DNA from: Dipteris shenzhenensis
Taxonomy: Eukaryota > Polypodiophyta > Polypodiopsida > Gleicheniales
Length of the DNA: 64,000 nt
Direction: 5' to 3' (one strand)
NCBI GenBank assembly: GCA_047967505.1
Contig: CM106539.1
Shown: one piece after another, positions 34,441 through 43,729 of the stretch
Layout of the letters: every line of letters starts with the position of its first letter
Numbering within the stretch: position 1 is the stretch's first letter
Program-made: the position numbers and the translations under genes
The notes under the pieces: generated by a model
The model's input: only the letters and a program-made list of their open reading frames with translations
Databases searched by the model: none
Told to the model about the DNA's origin: nothing

Positions 34441-36398
34441 TGTTGCCTAAGCTGCGACCATTGTCAACTGGCTTTCATGCGCAGAGAGCTAGGTTTGGAT
34501 GAGATTGGAGGAGAGTTGTGAGGCTTGCTCTTGCCTCCTCTGTAAGATCATGCGGATGACTTGGGCAGTTGTGCCATGGCTTCAAAGAGATTCATCTCCA
34601 TCACGTCTATGCATGACAACTGCTCTGCCATCATGTGGCTATAGCCTCCCATTGCCCTATAGTGGGGAGTGTTGCAAAATTGTATGGCCTCTGCTAGGCC
34701 TACCCATGGTGTGGAAGAGGTGTCGGTGGCGAAGGATGTTGTCTCTTGAGGGCTGGTGCAGACTGAGATGAAGGGCACAGTGGGGGTTGTCGGCGTAGTT
34801 TCGGCTCCTGTACGGAGGCCAATTTCAATGGTGTCTTCACCCTAGAGGTCTCGCCCTGGAGGTCTCGCCCTAGAGATCTTCAATTATAATAGGCCCTCCT
34901 TGCACCTGTTTGCCCTTATCTTGAGGACCTACCCGCTATAGGCATAGTTGCTATTGCATGAATTCATACAACTAGCGGTCCTCATACTGGTCAAGCGGCT
35001 GACTTGTTTCTGGTTGCACTGGAGTGACCGGAATGGCACTTGGCATTGTCCTTGCTCTCTTAGGCCTTGTTTCTATGTCTTCTTCCTTGGTCTTGTTACA
35101 ATAGAAACACCCCTAACCACATGATAATAGGCATTGACCACATGTTGATAGGCAATGATTTTGACCATGTGTCAACACAAGTCAGCCACATGACACGAGG
35201 AGTTGACCACACGGGTTCATCCAGGAGTGCTATGTGAGGCAACCATGCCTTGACACATGTCAACCACATGTCAACCAGGAGTATCATGCCCAAGGTGATC
35301 TCATCGAGAGCTGCGCACATGGAGAGTGAGCTTAGCACATGGAGTAGTCAGGAGTATTTACAGTTACACAGTGGTTCAGTGGTGCAGTGATCCAACTCAC
35401 TTGCACATGGAGAATTTACACCATCCTGATCAAAAGAGGTTGGCAAGTCAGGAAGTCATCGTAGCCATCAAAGAGAGCTAGCAGTCCAACGGCTATCCTC
35501 AACAGCTAAGGAGATAAGAGAATGACCAATGGGAAGAAGGGGGGGCGATTCTCAGTGAAGAAGGGACCCTCCAAGGCGGGGATGAGGATGAAGGCAAAGG
35601 TGGAGATGGGAGGGGAAATTCAGCATTGAGCATTTGGCATTTGGCATTGGAGCGGGAGAAAGGAGAGTGTGAGGAGAGATAGAGGCTGGAGCTACGAGTT
35701 CGCCAAGGAGAGAGTATGGAGAGACTTGTGTGTACCTCTCTATCTACTATGGGGATACGCCTGTGTGTTCTTGTGACTTGTGACTTATGACCTGTAGATG
35801 CTGGTCCAGTGATATGTACTTTGGCCATCTTCGTCCCTTCCTCATTTTTCCTATCTCTTTCTAATATGGGGAATGTTCACTAGTGCATGACAAGGTTTTC
35901 TTCTTCTGCTTTTGTTCTAGAGTTCTTATCAAAACATGGTCAGAGGTTGCCTCAACTGTTGTGATGACTGCATCGGTGAAAGTGGTGGCGAGGGAAGATG
36001 GAACAACTGGAGTCCTTCGCAAAAATACACTTTTCAAGGAAGTCACTATTACAACACCCATCATCACTGGTACAATAGGGGGTGTACCTGGTGCAACCAG
36101 ACCCACTGAAACTCTGGAGGTCCCTGAGAAGCCTGGATAAGTGTGACTGATGGAGATGCAAGTCCAGGCATGGGCACTGGTGAAGTGACTGATGGAGATA
36201 CGAGACATGTCACTGATGGGGAACATGTAACAGAATGTACTGAAGAAGCTCCAAGGCAGAGACTACATCAGGTTGCACTTGCCGAGGTGCCCTCCTTGTC
36301 GAAAGAGGAAAGGAGACAGGAACTGGGGAAGTGACAGTGGAAGAGATGGCAGAGGCAGTGACATGAGGGGATAGGGATGACGAAGGGTTGGCCTTCCA
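34441..36398. other. Repeat-derived DNA; short inverted motifs
   Basis: No gene is recognised. At 35100-35290 TTGACCACATG-like and CATGTCAACC-like words alternate about eight times on both strands. At 36140-36220 GTGACTGATGGAGATRC is repeated. A + frame (35883-36140, 85 codons) rich in T, V and G has no family. Confidence 0.4.
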
Positions 36399-37170
36399 CT
36401 AGTGAAGTAAGAAGGTGAGGTGGGGCCCACATGTAAAGGTATATGTTCTCTGACGCTTGCGAAATATGTTACGGAAGGTAGAGTAGAAGAGTGAGGCAAA
36501 ATCGTAGGGATTGACGAAGAGAATGGAGTCTAGGGCAGAATGGATCGCCTTGGTAATGAAGTGTCCCAAGGCAGAGTAGAAATGAGTGAACAAATACCTC
36601 ACTAAAAGCACCTCTCTGCTATTCCCATCGAGAACCTTCTTGCACTCATGTCCTCGATGATGAGGTTTACACATCGATAAGAAGGACAGGAATGTGAGTG
36701 AGTCGGTGTGAGGTGGCAAAAAGGAAAGTGTGGGAAGATGGAGATATGTGAATACGAAACTAGGAGTGAACATATGACGAGAATTCAAGAATCCAAATGT
36801 GTTTGTTGCAAAGTCATAAGACTGAATAAATGTAGTACACATTTGGACGTCCATCGGGGGAAGTGTGACAGCATCAAACTCCATGAGAGACATGTAGGTT
36901 ATCTCATCAGGTGACAAGATGCTAGACAACTTGAGTGTGGGATCAAGGAAAGGTTTGAAAACCACCCAAACGATTGAGGAAGATGTAGGGGGTGGAAGAT
37001 CGCAAGCTGTACTTTGTGGGGCCAAATCACTACCATCGATACTGTGCCCACTAGATGCCTTGGATGTGTCTTGATAGTACCTAAAAGGGGATAGCTCCTC
37101 ATCTGATATGATAGTGATCCTGTTGGAGGGAGGTGAATCTACAGCTGCTCGAGGGCATTTAGAAGTGCTC
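36399..37170 (-). CDS. Uncharacterised ORF, about 257 codons, no clear start
   Basis: The frame is open from a stop near 37171 to the stop at 36399. It has no ATG near its 5' end, so it would begin by splicing or be part of a larger protein. N-terminal sequence is acidic and Ser/Pro-rich (ITIISDEELSPFRYY, DLPPPTSSSIVWVVF). Then come SPDEITYMSLMEFDAVTLPP and VQMCTTFIQSYDFATNTFGF, and a long aromatic-rich C-terminal half (KPHHRGHECKKVLDG, LVRYLFTHFYSALGHFITK, NPYDFASLFYSTFRNIF). No family is recognised. It lies between a copia gag on the same strand and the coiled-coil relic at 33.6-34.4 kb, so a TE protein is likely. Confidence 0.4.
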
Positions 37171-37279
37171 TATGGTGTAGACCCGGCACCTTGGTCATCT
37201 GCGCTCTATAGGTGCTGCTTGCGCGCTGTTGTTGGACTCTTTCTTTACTCCGTTCTTCTCATCTGCAATCTTCTTGGCA

Positions 37280-38058
37280 CTCATTCTACTTGTGCCCTGC
37301 CTTGTTGCAATAGAAGCACTTGATCTTCTTCTTTCTCTTTTTATCATCAGAAGAAGATGGATTATCAGAGTCCTTACCCTTACCTTTCTTTGATCCAGTC
37401 GAGAAAGCCGAATCTTCTCCAGTCCTCATCTTTTGACGCATCTCCTCCTCTAGAAGCATCGTGCTGAAATCCTCAAAGTTGAGGGGCGGATTTCTGTTCT
37501 ACGTATTCAGCGTCGTAACAAGACCATCGTACTTTGGTGGGAGAATCCGTATGCACCTTCATGCTAGATTCTCACTGGTGATGGTGATGCCAATCGTAGT
37601 CATCTGATCGTGCAGATTCTTCACACTGGTGATGAACTTCTCTGCTGCTTCAGACTCAGACAACTTCTCGTTCGCGAGTTGAGTCTCTAGATTTTGAATC
37701 TGCGTCTGATTCGTGGTCTCGTACTGATTTTTCAAGACCGTCCATGCCTCCTCCGCTGTGGTGACATGTTGAATTAATGCCATGACGTAATCACTAACAC
37801 TGCAGACAATAGAACACATCGCATCTACATTTCTTCTTGTCCACAGGAGAATCTCATTTGCGATGGTACTATCTGTTGTCCTACATTGGCTGGATTCGGC
37901 CTCGCAACCGGCCTCACATCCACCCTAGTAGCAATGTCCCAAAGCTCGTATGCACTTAGGATGGTCTTCATCTTGAACTTCCAGAGTGGATAGTTAGAGC
38001 CGTCCAACTTTCCACTTTCGCCGAACGGTGGGATTCGTAGTCTTGCGGGCTGGGCCAT
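37280..38058 (-). pseudogene. Ty1/copia gag (UBN2-type) with CCHC
   Basis: It begins at an ATG (38058) with MAQPARLRIPPFGESGKLDG, then SNYPLWKFKMKTILSAYELW, the typical copia gag start. After a frameshift near 37820, DYVMALIQHVTTAEEAWTVL, YETTNQTQIQNLETQLANEK and LHDQMTTIGITITSENLA form the UBN2 domain. A Lys/Ser-rich basic segment precedes CFYCNKAGHK-stop-NEC at about 37285-37325, a CX2CX4HX4C knuckle with a stop inside it. Its own primer binding site and LTR lie immediately upstream (38109-38337). Protease, integrase and RT are not found further left, so the element is truncated. Confidence 0.88.
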
Positions 38059-38108
38059 CTCTCACAATCTGCTCACAAACAGAAACACACTACCAAATCT
38101 TCTTGCTA

Positions 38109-38128
38109 GAGTCCAAGCTCTAATACCA
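38109..38128 (-). promoter_or_regulatory. Primer binding site of the copia element
   Basis: On the minus strand TGGTATTAGAGCTTGGACTC starts directly after the LTR end …TTTTCTTACA. It resembles the TGGTATCAGAGC sequence complementary to the 3' end of initiator Met tRNA, used by many plant copia elements. Confidence 0.8.
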
Positions 38129-38337
38129 TGTAAGAAAATAATACAATGTCTATGCTCAACAGATAACAGGATCTCGTACATAAGAGAGAAAACAAGATAG
38201 TATGGAGAATCAAAATTTTGATTACTGTAGAACTGATACAATAGATGGCGCTGCCTCCCAACCGTGCGCTCCTGTGAAAGAAGCTTCGATGGCATGCTGG
38301 AAACAGTAGAAGACGGAGGCTGGATGCTAAGGAATCA
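38129..38337 (-). mobile_element. 209-bp copia LTR inserted in a Helitron
   Basis: On the minus strand it starts TGATTCCTTAGC and ends ATTATTTTCTTACA, giving the canonical TG…CA ends, and is followed at once by the PBS. Upstream of its start the Helitron Rep frame reads to …EEFI and breaks exactly at the LTR boundary. This sets the insertion point and the relative order of events. The second LTR was not found in the window. The five bases outside the start are TTATC, the expected half of a target duplication. Confidence 0.75.
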
Positions 38338-40260
38338 GATAAACTCTTCTATATCTGTGCTTGTTGAAGTACCATATGTAGGTGCATCTTTGATCAAGGT
38401 AACCCATGGTCATGTTGGCTGCCACGGTTTTGAAATTCTGTGACAAAGAAAAAGTCCGTCACCTTTCCTATGATTGTTGGCTCTTGTTTCAACAAGCATT
38501 TCATTGATTGGAATCTGTGGACATAATATTGAGCTGAAGTTATTGGATCTCTTCGAATCAAATTTGGTATTTGTGTAGAAGGAGTACCTTCCGTGGTATC
38601 TCTTGGCTCTTCACGAAGAGTATCCAAGCATTGCATAAAGGTTCCCATAGTCTTTCTACTGATGAGAATGTAATAAAAAAAGTTGGGGGACCTAGTTGTC
38701 TAACCATGGCAAAAAGGTTTTCTTGTAACTTCACCTTGTAGTCAGATGATGTTCGCATGCATGTGAAGTCACAATATCCTATATTGGAATGGAGAAGGCT
38801 TTCAACGTCAGTGTTCTAGAGTGTGTCTTTTGCTCTTAATGTTCGACCATGCAATTGCGCTTTGCGCATACGTACCCAAGTTGACGATAGTACTTGATAC
38901 ACCAATATTTTCATGGTTTTAAAAAATATGTTTTATATGGAGAATGCAAAACGGTGATCTTTGTTAGTCAGTTCCCATTGCAAAATGTCTTGGTATGAAG
39001 TTTGATTAGGTATATTATATAAGCATTCACATCCATAAAAGAGTTTAGGAAACGCTAGTTCTTCACAATGTTTGTCCTTGAAGATGCTTAAAGGTGAGAA
39101 GCCTTCTGAGGGTGTGATATTTATCGTCTTGTCTTCGAAGTCAATTACTTGTTGGCTACTGTAAATCCCATGTATCAATGTGTCTATTTCTAAGTTATCG
39201 TTATCATTGTCAATGTCGTTGTTTGTTGACGAGTTCTCTTGTATTTGATTTTCTTGCAAAGACTCTATATGTTGAGTCCATTTAGTCTAACATTTTGTTC
39301 TTTGTATAGAGAATTCAAAAGTAGCTCCTTCAATGCACGGATGGTTAAAGTAGGTCTTACTAATCCACTCATATAATAATGAGTGTACTCTAGCTTTCTT
39401 TTAATGCCAACCATGGCTGTTGCCCCATCTATAAGGAATCTTGGTAATACTTGCTGGGCTCTGTCAACATCAGCAAACACATTCACAATGCTTCCCTTGA
39501 GGCCATATTGCCCATCAGAATTTAGTTCGTGTATTTGAGCAAAAGGGATGTGAATAGAAATAAGGCGTACTTCAATATCATTAAGAAGACTAGTGTATTT
39601 TGTTCTCTTGGCAAGTGGCATGTTGATATGGGAAAATGTTGGTACAATCTTTCTCTTGATATATTTGAAACAAATTGAGCATAAGCTTTTTTCTTTGGGA
39701 TTAAATTCTTCAATAATGATGTTATTTTGTATTAAAAAAGGAGTTAGTGTACGATCTATTGCATGTAGCTTGGACAAGAATGTTAATGTTTGACAACATT
39801 TGCAAGAATGTTGAGGTGTGTCCACAATCGCTTTCATGTATTTGCATATTGCAATAGGCTTACTTGCTTTTCTCTTCTTCGTTTCTTTGTCCTTCGTTGA
39901 GTCAAAACTTGTTCCTTACTTTGAAGAGCAATTGTCTTCTCTTCTATCAATTTCTTTGTTTTCTGTTGTACTTTCAAAACCCTTGGTTTGCTCTTTTGCG
40001 ACAATTGGGACCTTCATTCTATATATCTTTCATGCAATAGATTGTATTTTGTGAGGCACATCTTTGTATGTTTCAATGAATATCATAGTAATCTCTTTAG
40101 CACTTAATTGAAGGTTGTTCAAAACAATTAAACCAAGTTGGCTTTCATGTTCTTTGGTCCAAGGCTCTTTTTCGTTGAATATGGCACAAAGGCGATATTC
40201 CATCGGTATTTTAGTTTCATCTAGTAAAAGTGTATGCAGCAAAAGTGTGCATGATAGCAT
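38338..40260 (-). pseudogene. Helitron Rep/helicase gene relic, 5' part
   Basis: Reading leftwards, 39837-39265 carries PQHSCKCCQTLTFL, LCSICFKYIKRKIVP, LISIHIPFAQIHEL and DGQYGLKGSIVNVF, the Helitron N-terminal block. 39259-38933 carries ITPSEGFSPLSIFKDKHCEE and LAFPKLFYG. 38758-38394 carries the Rep core: NLFAMVRQLGPPTFFITFSS, VTDFFFVTEFQNRGSQHDHG with the HxH metal site (H-D-H), then, one base out of frame, IKDAPTYG and EEFI. The Tyr pair and the PIF1 helicase are missing because the copia LTR interrupts the gene at 38337. The known activity is rolling-circle transposition. Frameshifts between blocks show it is dead. Confidence 0.88.
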
Positions 40261-40404
40261 TGGTAGGCATTTGTAGTAGTTTTACAAATGACTTTCAATG
40301 AAGTTCTAAGAAAGGAGCCTCTAAAGGGAGAATAGTGTCTACATGGGATCCTCGCAAGTGGATTGCAACGTCTTCACCAAACTGTTGAACTATCTTTCCC
40401 ATCA

Positions 40405-41800
40405 AGCAAGGTGTTTGAGTGATTTCTTGTGTATGATTGCAGGTGTAGCAAAAAGGCCATTAATGATCTCGACTCACATGGGTGCCCACACAAACAACAC
40501 ATGAATACTCCACAAGTTGTAAGTTTAAATTTGTGAATTGTAGTATACCACTAACCTGCAAAAAAGTTTAGAAGTTAGTGGCAAGCAATAAAAAAATCAA
40601 TAAACCTTCAAGAGTAAGTTTTTTACCATGTGGCCGTATCCAAGACTTGGGTAAGCTCTTCTTTCTTTGCACCCTCCGGGATGTTTGCTAAGATTGTGAA
40701 GTCAAATCTGAATGTATTTCTTACTACCATATAGGACACATTCTTTAGCGTGTACATAACAATGCCTTCTTCATTGTACTCCTCAACAAGGCATGCAAAC
40801 ACCATGCGGCCGTATCCAACTTGGGTAACAAACACTTGGGTAAGCTCTTCTTTCTTTGCACCATCTAGGATGTTTGCTAAGATTGTGAAGTCAAAGACAC
40901 ACAATGTATTTCTTACTGCCATAACACATTCTTTAGCATGTACATAACAATGCCTTCTTCATTGTACTCCTCAACAAGGTGTTCAAACAAACTCTTGCAT
41001 TCGTTCACGAAAGTGAGTTGGAAAACATTGGAAATCAATACATTATTATGTGTGTTTTAAATTTGGCATGCATTTTGAAGTACAATTAGAAGATTGTGTG
41101 TAACGCAGCTCGGTCTTCATCTCTTGGCCAATCTGCAATGATTAATTGATCTGCTGCTCCACCATCCTTGTCAACTTTGATGATAACAAATGATATAGTG
41201 CCATTGCCATATTGAGATGCTTCAAGGACCTACAATTCTTTGTGACGAAAGGTACATATTTTGCAAGCTTGTGATCATTCAACAAAGTGATAGTTCCTTC
41301 AAATGGTTCATCTTTAAGAACACTAGTTGTGGCATCAAGATGAATCGAATAAGAAGAAGTACCTCCTTCACCAAGGCTCTTCTTTATCACTGAAGGCCCT
41401 TCAATCCTATAGAAGCCATCTACCTCCAACTTAACTTTGTATTTATCTACATAGGAATGAGGGACAACAAATGTGATAGTGCCACAATTGTGTCTATTTG
41501 TGAAGTCGGCTCGAAGAAGAACAACATACTCTCGGTCTTTAGCTTTGTACATTCCATATTTAGCCAAGAGTTTCCCCTCGAAAGCAAATCTATGACTAAT
41601 GCAGTCAGTGAGTTGCCATACGTATAATACCGGTAATGAGGTACAATCCTTTAGATATTGTTTATTTACAACAACAATGGCTTGAGTATTTCCTTCATTC
41701 TTTTGCTCAAATAATTTTTCTGGATAGTTGTCTTGCAATGAGTTCACTTCATGTTCAAAAGCCTTTGTGGGGGTTACTGACAATTTGTGTGCTGCCAATA
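40405..41800 (-). pseudogene. RPA1-like OB-fold protein, probably Helitron-encoded
   Basis: The long frame at 41798-41142 (about 218 codons, no ATG near its 5' end, with a CAG acceptor-like site at its start) reads QAIVVVNKQYLKDCTSLPVL, VVLLRADFTNRHNCGTITFV, YKVKLEVDGFYRIEGPSVI and EPFEGTI. This is the pattern of the RPA70 ssDNA-binding OB folds. Leftward, after a possible intron, YSCVVC … PFCYTCNHTQEITQTPC resembles the RPA70 zinc-ribbon. A 176-bp duplication disrupts the part between them. Plant Helitrons commonly carry an RPA-like gene 5' of Rep/helicase on the same strand, as here. A captured host RPA1 fragment is the alternative. Confidence 0.65.
40625..40978. repeat. 176-bp tandem duplication in the RPA-like region
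   Basis: ACCATGTGGCCGTATCCAA at 40625 recurs as ACCATGCGGCCGTATCCAA at 40801. The units share GGTAAGCTCTTCTTTCTTTG, GATGTTTGCTAAGATTGTGA and TTCATTGTACTCCTCAACAA. The minus-strand product repeats FDFTILANIxxGAKKEELTQ. Confidence 0.9.
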
Positions 41801-42424
41801 ATGTTGTGACATATATAAGTAATTGAATATTGTTAATTGATTACAATGTGAATAATCATTATCAAATTATTATATAGTTTACACTGCTCGCAAGAGAATG
41901 ACAAAGTATTATATCATATTACTTTAACTTTGCAAATGAATGCAAGCTACCTTTAACTTACAAATGGCTAATATTAGCTAGTGTTTTACTTACCTAATAT
42001 GCAACACGTTTTTCAAGAAAAGAATTTTTCCTTAGGCATGCAAATGAATGAGAGTTACATGGTTATTAAAGCAACTTACTCAAAACAGAATAGGATTCAT
42101 ACTTCACCAAATTAAAATTTCAAAGAAACAAAGTGGAATTTTATAAAATGTAATGTACGTTCTAAAGAAATGCAACGTATGTTTTTTAGCAAAAGCCAAA
42201 GTATGGGTTATGCATATATCATATTTCAGTAAAATTTAAGTGCTTAGATTGTACCACAAAGCACTGTCTGTGATAAATTTTACGAAAATGGCCTATGTTT
42301 AACTAAACCAAGCACACCAAGTACCTTCAACAGAAAGGCAGAGGGAGACCTATGTATTGCTACTGTAAGAAGCAAAAAATGACGATTTCTACAAACTGTC
42401 ACACCCAACAAACTTTTCGAATTC
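41801..42424. other. AT-rich spacer between the RPA-like relic and the spliced gene
   Basis: No coding signal was seen. A good minus-strand donor (ATTAG/GTAAGTAAAA) sits at about 41992, with no convincing exon attached. Confidence 0.4.
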
Positions 42425-42939
42425 TCAGAGAACACGAAAATGCATGAAATTTTTAATCACTCTAAGTGCTATAGCAGGAGCAACAGGTCGTTTGGAACAC
42501 TTAGTACCTGAAAATAAACAAGAAAATAATTAACGCGCAAGGAAGACGGACGACGAACACACACATGTAGAGAAATACGTACCTTCAGCGTATGCCGCTT
42601 TCAGAGCCGCGTGAAATGCCTTGTGCAATGACTTCTTGGTTGTTTTGTTGATCGCAGAGTGGTTCAGCAAGTGGGCTCTCTCAGACTTCCCAAATGATGA
42701 TGCCAGGATGGGAGTTGAAGGACCTATCATGAAGGCAGCAGTGTTTTGGAGTTCTACCTTCCGTGAAGTTGCCCCATCTGCATGCACAGGTGGAGAAAGA
42801 GAGGGTTCAATGCCATGTAATCCAAATCTATGAGCAAGGGAATGAAACCTTCAATCTATGATCCCCCACGAACCAGAATGAGTGCCAGTTTCGTCTTGTC
42901 CTTCATTCAAGGGCCTCTTTCCATAGCGCTTCTCGAGCT
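42425..42939 (-). CDS. Unrecognised multi-exon gene, three 3' exons
   Basis: Three minus-strand exons fit together: 42939-42874 (after CTTTGTGCAG/AG), 42777-42583 (after TGTGCATGCAG, ending GCTGAAG/GTACGT) and 42507-42425 (after TTTATTTTCAG, to TGA). Both introns are GT-AG and phase-compatible, giving one 113-codon frame. It contains LEKRYGKRPLNEGQDETG, GATSRKVELQNTAAFMIGPS, FGKSERAHLLNHSAINKTTK, KSLHKAFHAALKAAYAEGTK and RVIKNFMHFRVL. The product is basic and helical. No domain is recognised. The 5' exon is unresolved and may be the open frame at 43110-43409. The gene would be transcribed away from GCP3 through a shared promoter. Confidence 0.55.
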
Positions 42940-43109
42940 CTGCACAAAGCGAACAGTCAGGAAGTCACGCACGCTCTTTATCTGTATGCACGTCATCTAT
43001 CAAGGAAGTCAGAGAGACAGAGAAAGTCACATCTATACGTCTCGTGAAATCAGGAAACTCTCATGAAGTCATGAAGAACGAAAAGAACAAGCTCGAGCAG
43101 TCACGAAAT

Positions 43110-43409
43110 CAACAACTAAGAAAGAAGAAGAAGTTAAAGATGAAGATAAAGATGGAGGAGAGAGTACCCTTTGCCAAAGGTGTTACTCTCTGTATCCATG
43201 GCCTTAGGTAGGTGCTGATTGTTGGTCATAGCTACAAGACGCACAACAGGAGGTGATCTTCGAATGACTTGCAAGAGGTGGACATCTCCACCTTTAAAGA
43301 AACAGATTGCATGCGTTCCAGCTAATACATGTAGCGTATCAAACAATTCAATAGCACAACCGGAGAAGTTTCGCCATATTCCATACGATGATGGAGGAGG
43401 AGGATATCA
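43110..43409 (-). CDS. Candidate 5' exon of the unrecognised gene
   Basis: An open frame reads PSSYGIWRNFSGCAIELFDT, HVLAGTHAICFFKGGDVHLL, QVIRRSPPVVRLVAMTNNQH and LPKAMDTESNTFGKG, ending at a possible donor (GGCAAAGG/GTACTC, near 43167). The simplest donor does not give the phase needed by the exon at 42939, so the connection is unproven. No ATG occurs at the 5' end of this frame. Confidence 0.3.
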
Positions 43410-43729
43410 GTGAGGAGTGACAGCCGCCATCACTGCTGAAAACAGCGATGAGCAGGTATAATGAAATGCCATTAAACCTAATTCAACGGGCCAATGATGG
43501 TTTGCCACGTGTCCCTTCAAACACGAATAACAAATTTACATGTTAACCTTTACTATACCCTTCCAAGAGGCAGGCCAAAAAATCGTGATATGGAATAATT
43601 TGTTAAGCAAGCCTATATATATTGGGCTCACTCGTGAGTGTTAGAGTGTGTCCATCCATGGCAGCAGCTACCTGAACTCGCCCCCCCCCCCCCCCCCCCC
43701 CTCGACCTCTCCCTGCTTCAATTCTGCTC
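43410..43729. promoter_or_regulatory. Probable shared promoter and GCP3 leader
   Basis: TATATATAT at 43614-43622 fits a TATA box for GCP3, which would place the start of transcription near 43645-43655. CCAAT occurs at about 43490. An ATG at 43658 opens a five-codon upstream ORF (MAAAT, stop at 43673-43675). A run of 21 C follows at 43681-43701, ending 28 bp before the GCP3 ATG. Divergent coding on the left side suggests a bidirectional promoter of about 300 bp. Confidence 0.5.
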
